Part shown: piece after piece, positions 56,966 through 64,000 of the stretch
Numbering within the stretch: the stretch's first letter is position 1
Layout: the number at the start of each line of letters is the position of its first letter
Assembly: GCA_037893245.1 (NCBI GenBank)
Contig: JBAIAA010000694.1
Location: forward strand, 248,001-312,000
Length of the DNA: 64,000 bases
Direction of reading: 5' to 3'
From: Crossaster papposus
Lineage: Eukaryota > Echinodermata > Asteroidea > Velatida > Solasteridae
Translations under genes and position numbers: made by a program
The notes under the pieces: generated by a model
What the model was told of the DNA's origin: nothing
Seen by the model: the letters and a program-made list of their open reading frames with translations, nothing else
The model's database searches: none

Positions 56966-57417
56966 GACGAATTGAGGTGGGACAGGGGATAAAAACCCCA
57001 CTGTGCACGCGCTCGGACAAGTTTGGTGGGACTTTCTAATTGGCCTAAACTAGGCAATAAGGTCATTTTCACGGGAAGACCAATCCGAAGAGGAGTCTAA
57101 CATTAATGGGGACGTGGACAGCTAGGGATTGACCAATGTGGTGCCATCCGTGTGCCACGTCGAACAGCGTGATCGGGTTTTCCATACTTGAGACAAAGAA
57201 AAACTGCAAATCTTGCAATTATGGGCAGATGCCACAACAGTGTGACCAAGGTCTCCCAGACTCGAAACAAAGAAAACTGCAAGTCTTGCATTTTGTGGCT
57301 GATGCAACATGCATTTGTCCTTGTGGGTACAAATAAAACTTTAGCCGTACCGTGAACAATTAGAGATATCTGGTCGGAACAAATTTAAAATGGTTACAAA
57401 TGTAACAGGGTCCGACA

Positions 57418-57906
57418 CTAATGAGCTAGCGTAGAAATTCTCACTTCAATTCGGGCAGTGCACCCCCCTATGAGCCCGCGTTTCGCCGGTGACCGCCATT
57501 TGTCTGGCGCGCCCTCTATTGACATGCAATAAGTCGGTTTTTCGGACAATAAATGCGTGGGCTCATAAACCCTGAAAATACAGTTTCCACTTGTTTCTTT
57601 GAGCATATGTAAACAGAGCTATTACTCCGGCTTCCCAACCCATTAAGGCACATCGATTTGAATCAATTTTATCTATCTCGTGGTAGAATGACCGAGTGTT
57701 TAAGAACCTCGACTGCGGTATCCATGGTCCGGGTTCGAGTCCCGGTCCGGCCCGAGGCCTTTCGTTTTTTCCAGTTCCAACGCACGCTGTTTCGCAATCT
57801 TTTCCTTAACATAATTAATTTATCGTCCTCACTCACCAACCGAGTTTAGCTGACCGGCTTAATTCGTCAGGTTTGGACTGTCCGCGGAGGTTCAGGATCG
57901 AGCCTG
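57418..57906. repeat. Array unit 5, right part
   Basis: Resumes at 'ctaatgagctagcg' directly after the retrotransposon and carries the tRNA-like copy at 57682-57752. 'gtctggcgcg' replaces the usual 'gtgtggcgcg' near 57503. Confidence 0.92.
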
Positions 57907-59595
57907 CAATTTTTTTTTTTTTTTTTTTAAAGAACAATAATCACAATTCCGCCAATTTTAATGGAAATACAAGGCTAACCCCTGTTCCCCCTTACAATTG
58001 TTCGTTTTTCTAAAAAAAAAAAAAAAAAAGGCAAATAATTGTTGGCCAATGTTGATAGGAATGCAAGAATAACCCCTGGCCACTTTTAATTTCTCCTAAA
58101 ACCAAAATCAATTTATGACGAATTGGAATTGAAATATAAGACTAACCCCGTACAATGTTTTAATTTGTTTCCAAGAACTAATTAAATTTCCGCCAATTTT
58201 AATAGAAATGCAAGGATAACCCCTTTCCCCCCTTACAGTTGTTCGTTCAAAAAAAACCAGCAATTATCAATTAATTTTGGTCCTATTTTGATAAGAATAC
58301 AAGGTTAACCCCTGGCAACTTTCAATTTCTCCTGAAAGTTAATTTCTGGCGAATTGAAATTTAAATATAAGACTAACCCCATACAATGTTTTTATTTCTC
58401 CAAAATGTCATTTTTGTGGCCAATTTTGAAACAGAATGAAAGGTTATACCCTTGCAGGTTTTGTATTTTCCCAAAAAGTCAGTTTTGGGGATAATTTTAA
58501 TTTAAACGCGAGGCTAACCTCTCACAATTATTTTATTCTAGGCCAATTTTAGACGGACAAAAACAAACCGAGGCTAACTCCTCACAACTGGTCAATTTTC
58601 GCAAACAATTATTTGTTGGGGAAATTTTTTATTTAAATCTCGAGGCTAACTCCTTACAATTATTTATTTGCAAGTAAATAACACATGCATTGCCACCCTA
58701 CTCCTGGGCACCACGAGGCAAGGCTGTCTGTCTGCTTTTCCGTTGTTTCCTATGTGCGCGTATGTTGTGCAGTGCACCCCCCCCCCCCACCCCCCCCCCC
58801 CCCCCCCCCCCCACCCCCCTACGGGCGCACTAGCCTCATTCAAGCCCTATTGAAACAAGTGTAAAAACCCAGTCTCGAAATGTTATACTTCCCCAGCCTG
58901 CACGCAGGCATTTTACAAGGGGCATCCCTCCACGTTCTCGGGCAATTAGGACCCATTTTTCAACCGTAATTTTATCAAGTCTTCCCTCAGATTGAAGTCC
59001 CAAAACCAGAGGGGTTGATCCTGGGCTATTATTTATACAATCCCAGCATTGTTTTTTTACCAAACGGATTTCTTTTTCAAATAGAATTGTGGGGGCACAT
59101 TTCATGCTCATGAGCTAGCGTAGAAATTCTCACTTCAATTCGGGCAGTGCACCCCCCTATGAGCCCGCGTTTCGCCGGTGACCGCCATTTGTGTGGCGCG
59201 CCCTCTATTGACATGCAATAAGTCGGTTTTTCGGACAATAAATGCGTGGGCTCATAAACCCTGAAAATACAGTTTCCACTTGTTTCTTTGAGCATATGTA
59301 AACAGAGCTATTACTCCGGCTTCCCAACCCATTAAGGCACATCGATTTGAATCAATTTTATCTATCTCGTGGTAGAATGACCGAGTGTTTAAGAACCTCG
59401 ACTGCGGTATCCATGGTCCGGGTTCGAGTCCCGGTCCGGCCCGAGGCCTTTCGTTTTTTCCAGTTCCAACGCACGCTGTTTCGCAATCTTTTCCTTAACA
59501 TAATTAATTTATCGTCCTCACTCACCAACCGAGTTTAGCTGACCGGCTTAATTCGTCAGGTTGGGACTGTCCGCGGAGGTTCAGGATCGAGCCTG
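57907..59595. repeat. Array unit 6 (1689 bp)
   Basis: Standard unit of the right-hand subtype: a long T tract at its start (57909-57928), 'gacgaattgg' and 'gaactaattaaa' variants, and a C tract broken by A (58778-58818). tRNA-like copy at 59371-59441. Confidence 0.92.
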
Positions 59596-61296
59596 CAATT
59601 TTTTTTTTTTTTTTTTTAAAGAACAATAATCACAATTCCGCCAATTTTAATGGAAATACAAGGCTAACCCCTGTTCCCCCTTACAATTGTTCGTTTTTCT
59701 AAAAAAAAAAAAAAAAAAAAAAAAAGGCAAATAATTGTTGGCCAATGTTGATAGGAATGCAAGAATAACCCCTGGCCACTTTTAATTTCTCCTAAAACCA
59801 AAGTCAATTTATGACGAATTGGAATTGAAATATAAGACTAACCCCGTACAATGTTTTAATTTGTTTCCAAGAACTAATTAAATTTCCGCCAATTTTAATA
59901 GAAATGCAAGGATAACCCCTTTCCCCCCTTACAGTTGTTCGTTTAAAAAAAACCAGCAATTATCAATTAATTTTGGTCCTATTTTGATAAGAATACAAGG
60001 TTAACCCCTGGCAACTTTCAATTTCTCCTGAAAGTTAATTTCTGGCGAATTGAAATTTAAATATAAGACTAACCCCATACAATGTTTTTATTTCTCCAAA
60101 ATGTCATTTTTGTGGCCAATTTTGAAACAGAATGAAAGGTTATACCCTTGCAGGTTTTGTATTTTCCCAAAAAGTCAGTTTTGGGGATAATTTTAATTTA
60201 AACGCGAGGCTAACCTCTCACAATTATTTTATTCTAGGCCAATTTTAGACGGACAAAAACAAACCGAGGCTAACTCCTCACAACTGGTCAATTTTCGCAA
60301 ACAATTATTTGTTGGGGAAATTTTTTATTTAAATCTCGAGGCTAACTCCTTACAATTATTTATTTGCAAGTAAATAACACATGCATTGCCACCCTACTCC
60401 TGGGCACCACGAGGCAAGGCTGTCTGTCTGATTTTCCGTTGTTTCCTATGTGCGCGTATGTTGTGCAGTGCACCCCCCCCCCCCCCCCCCCACCCCCCCC
60501 CCCCCCCCCCCCCACCCCCCTACGGGCGCACTAGCCTCATTCAAGCCCTATTGAAACAAGTGTAAAAACCCAGTCTCGAAATGTTATACTTCCCCAGCCT
60601 GCACGCAGGCATTTTACAAGGGGCATCCCTCCACGTTCTCGGGCAATTAGGACCCATTTTTCAACCGTAATTTTATCAAGTCTTCCCTCAGATTGAAGTC
60701 CCAAAACCAGAGGGGTTGATCCTGGGCTATTATTTATACAATCCCAGCATTGTTTTTTTACCAAACGGATTTCTTTTTCAAATAGAATTGTGGGGGCACA
60801 TTTCATGCTCATGAGCTAGCGTAGAAATTCTCACTTCAATTCGGGCAGTGCACCCCCCTATGAGCCCGCGTTTCGCCGGTGACCGCCATTTGTGTGGCGC
60901 GCCCTCTATTGACATGCAATAAGTCGGTTTTTCGGACAATAAATGCGTGGGCTCATAAACCCTGAAAATACAGTTTCCACTTGTTTCTTTGAGCATATGT
61001 AAACAGAGCTATTACTCCGGCTTCCCAACCCATTAAGGCACATCGATTTGAATCAATTTTATCTATCTCGTGGTAGAATGACCGAGTGTTTAAGAACCTC
61101 GACTGCGGTATCCATGGTCCGGGTTCGAGTCCCGGTCCGGCCCGAGGCCTTTCGTTTTTTCCAGTTCCAACGCACGCTGTTTCGCAATCTTTTCCTTAAC
61201 ATAATTAATTTATCGTCCTCACTCACCAACCGAGTTTAGCTGACCGGCTTAATTCGTCAGGTTGGGACTGTCCGCGGAGGTTCAGGATCGAGCCTG
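59596..61296. repeat. Array unit 7 (1701 bp)
   Basis: Same subtype as unit 6, with an A25 tract (59701-59725) and a ~45-bp C tract with two A interruptions (60472-60520). tRNA-like copy at 61072-61142. Confidence 0.92.
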
Positions 61297-62980
61297 CAAC
61301 TTTTTTTTTTTTTTTTTTAAAGAACAATAATCACAATTCCGCCAATTTTAATGGAAATACAAGGCTAACCCCTGTTCCCCCTTACAATTGTTCGTTTTTC
61401 TAAAAAAAAAAAAAAAAAAAAAAAAAAGGCAAATAATTGTTGGCCAATGTTGATAGGAATGCAAGAATAACCCCTGGCCACTTTTAATTTCTCCTAAAAC
61501 CAAAGTCAATTTATGACGAATTGGAATTGAAATATAAGACTAACCCCGTACAATGTTTTAATTTGTTTCCAAGAACTAATTAAATTTCCGCCAATTTTAA
61601 TAGAAATGCAAGGATAACCCCTTTCCCCCCTTACAGTTGTTCGTTTAAAAAAAACCAGCAATTATCAATTAATTTTGGTCCTATTTTGATAAGAATACAA
61701 GGTTAACCCCTGGCAACTTTCAATTTCTCCTGAAAGTTAATTTCTGGCGAATTGAAATTTAAATATAAGACTAACCCCATACAATGTTTTTATTTCTCCA
61801 AAATGTCATTTTTGTGGCCAATTTTGAAACAGAATGAAAGGTTATACCCTTGCAGGTTTTGTATTTTCCCAAAAAGTCAGTTTTGGGGATAATTTTAATT
61901 TAAACGCGAGGCTAACCTCTCACAATTATTTTATTCTAGGCCAATTTTAGACGGACAAAAACAAACCGAGGCTAACTCCTCACAACTGGTCAATTTTCGC
62001 AAACAATTATTTGTTGGGGAAATTTTTTATTTAAATCTCGAGGCTAACTCCTTACAATTATTTATTTGCAAGTAAATAACACATGCATTGCCACCCTACT
62101 CCTGGGCACCACGAGGCAAGGCTGTCTGTCTGATTTTCCGTTGTTTCCTATGTGCGCGTATGTTGTGCAGTGCACCCCCCCCCCACCCCCCCCCCCCACC
62201 CCCCTACGGGCGCACTAGCCTCATTCAAGCCCTATTGAAACAAGTGTAAAAACCCAGTCTCGAAATGTTATACTTCCCCAGCCTGCACGCAGGCATTTTA
62301 CAAGGGGCATCCCTCCACGTTCTCGGGCAATTAGGACCCATTTTTCAACCGTAATTTTATCAAGTCTTCCCTCAGATTGAAGTCCCAAAACCAGAGGGGT
62401 TGATCCTGGGCTATTATTTATACAATCCCAGCATTGTTTTTTTACCAAACGGATTTCTTTTTCAAATAGAATTGTGGGGGCACATTTCATGCTCATGAGC
62501 TAGCGTAGAAATTCTCACTTCAATTCGGGCAGTGCACCCCCCTATGAGCCCGCGTTTCGCCGGTGACCGCCATTTGTGTGGCGCGCCCTCTATTGACATG
62601 CAATAAGTCGGTTTTTCGGACAATAAATGCGTGGGCTCATAAACCCTGAAAATACAGTTTCCACTTGTTTCTTTGAGCATATGTAAACAGAGCTATTACT
62701 CCGGCTTCCCAACCCATTAAGGCACATCGATTTGAATCAATTTTATCTATCTCGTGGTAGAATGACCGAGTGTTTAAGAACCTCGACTGCGGTATCCATG
62801 GTCCGGGTTCGAGTCCCGGTCCGGCCCGAGGCCTTTCGTTTTTTCCAGTTCCAACGCACGCTGTTTCGCAATCTTTTCCTTAACATAATTAATTTATCGT
62901 CCTCACTCACCAACCGAGTTTAGCTGACCGGCTTAATTCGTCAGGTTGGGACTGTCCGCGGAGGTTCAGGATCGAGCCTG
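61297..62980. repeat. Array unit 8 (1684 bp)
   Basis: Same subtype, with the shortest interrupted C tract of this group (62175-62203). tRNA-like copy at 62756-62826. Confidence 0.92.
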
Positions 62981-64000
62981 CAATTTTTTTTTTTTTTTTT
63001 TTAAAGAACAATAATCACAATTCCGCCAATTTTAATGGAAATACAAGGCTAACCCCTGTTCCCCCTTACAATTGTTCGTTTTTCTAAAAAAAAAAAAAAA
63101 AAAAAAAAAAAGGCAAATAATTGTTGGCCAATGTTGATAGGAATGCAAGAATAACCCCTGGCCACTTTTAATTTCTCCTAAAACCAAAGTCAATTTATGA
63201 CGAATTGGAATTGAAATATAAGACTAACCCCGTACAATGTTTTAATTTGTTTCCAAGAACTAATTAAATTTCCGCCAATTTTAATAGAAATGCAAGGATA
63301 ACCCCTTTCCCCCCTTACAGTTGTTCGTTTAAAAAAAACCAGCAATTATCAATTAATTTTGGTCCTATTTTGATAAGAATACAAGGTTAACCCCTGGCAA
63401 CTTTCAATTTCTCCTGAAAGTTAATTTCTGGCGAATTGAAATTTAAATATAAGACTAACCCCATACAATGTTTTTATTTCTCCAAAATGTCATTTTTGTG
63501 GCCAATTTTGAAACAGAATGAAAGGTTATACCCTTGCAGGTTTTGTATTTTCCCAAAAAGTCAGTTTTGGGGATAATTTTAATTTAAACGCGAGGCTAAC
63601 CTCTCACAATTATTTTATTCTAGGCCAATTTTAGACGGACAAAAACAAACCGAGGCTAACTCCTCACAACTGGTCAATTTTCGCAAACAATTATTTGTTG
63701 GGGAAATTTTTTATTTAAATCTCGAGGCTAACTCCTTACAATTATTTATTTGCAAGTAAATAACACATGCATTGCCACCCTACTCCTGGGCACCACGAGG
63801 CAAGGCTGTCTGTCTGATTTTCCGTTGTTTCCTATGTGCGCGTATGTTGTGCAGTGCACCCCCCCCCCCCCCCCCCACCCCCCCCCCCCCCCCCCCCCCC
63901 CCCACCCCCCTACGGGCGCACTAGCCTCATTCAAGCCCTATTGAAACAAGTGTAAAAACCCAGTCTCGAAATGTTATACTTCCCCAGCCTGCACGCAGGC
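62981..64000. repeat. Array unit 9, cut by the window end
   Basis: Monomers and the interrupted C tract (63860-63909) are present; the tRNA-like part lies beyond the window. The array therefore continues to the right. Confidence 0.92.

Larger units (their letters stand above)
45645..57417 (-). mobile_element. Ty3/gypsy LTR retrotransposon with PNMA-like Gag, chimeric termini
   Basis: The element reads on the minus strand: terminal region 57417-54608, PBS, gag, pol, polypurine tract (48381-48397) and terminal region 48380-45645. Both terminal regions start TGTCGGACCCTGTT and end CCTGTGACA in element orientation, as LTRs should. Most of their interiors differ, however. There is no 5-bp target duplication (left flank ttttac, right flank ctaatg), and 47 bp of the host repeat is missing. 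gag and pol overlap in a -1 frame. One pol frameshift makes this copy defective unless complemented. Confidence 0.85.
54608..57417 (-). repeat. 5' terminal region (LTR type B, 2.81 kb)
   Basis: Ends match type A (TGTCGGACCCTGTTAC...CCTGTGACA), and the landmark 'gaaccgggtcgactctccaaagcg' (55339) parallels 'gaaccgggtcggctccccaaagcg' (46349). Most other sequence is different. It has its own pair of 184-bp direct repeats (55379-55562, 56782-56965) and a small ~75-bp tandem duplication at 57184-57308. Confidence 0.75.

Overview
The window is eukaryotic, most likely nuclear DNA of a marine invertebrate animal. An echinoderm, lancelet or other deuterostome is my guess, not a demonstration. The evidence is phased exons with GT/AG sites, very long AT-rich introns, and a diverse transposon load (DIRS, Ty3/gypsy, Harbinger, Tc1, LINE, Academ-like, many MITEs). 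There are no bacterial operons, no rRNA and no CRISPR.

1-17.6 kb (+): 3' part of a host gene ending in a villin headpiece. Three phase-0 exons are supported (1270-1335, 14696-14803, 17502-17615), plus a possible 45-nt cassette exon (14932-14976). The introns hold a TA-flanked MITE (2825-3446), a 2-kb inverted repeat, two decayed DIRS fragments, a tRNA-Phe-like SINE head, a PIF/Harbinger transposase pseudogene, a TTAA-flanked piggyBac-type MITE, a 19-bp minisatellite and a 421-bp MITE.

17.6-28.5 kb: gene-poor DNA, a ~150-bp tandem repeat, then a 4.3-kb intronless pseudogene on the minus strand. It encodes a zinc-finger protein with an XPG/FEN1-like nuclease signature and an eight-cysteine C-terminus (Academ-like). 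It is broken by two in-frame stops and one frameshift.

28.8-36.9 kb: a TIR element that carries an LRR exon and a 49-bp minisatellite; a LINE endonuclease fragment caught between duplicated right ends of that element; a Tc1 pseudogene interrupted by a foldback-like element whose arms are 14-bp arrays; and a decayed tyrosine-recombinase fragment.

36.9-64 kb: a tandem array of at least nine units. The main unit is 1.64-1.70 kb and is a higher-order repeat: about ten diverged ~75-bp monomers followed by ~0.85 kb with a variable poly-C tract and a tRNA-Ser-like Pol III sequence. A Ty3/gypsy element (45645-57417, minus strand) interrupts the fifth unit. Its Gag resembles the PNMA capsid family. 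Its pol is nearly intact, with one frameshift between RT and RNase H. Its two 2.7-2.8 kb terminal regions do not match each other, and it lacks a target-site duplication. It therefore looks like a recombinant of two related elements, or an assembly chimera.
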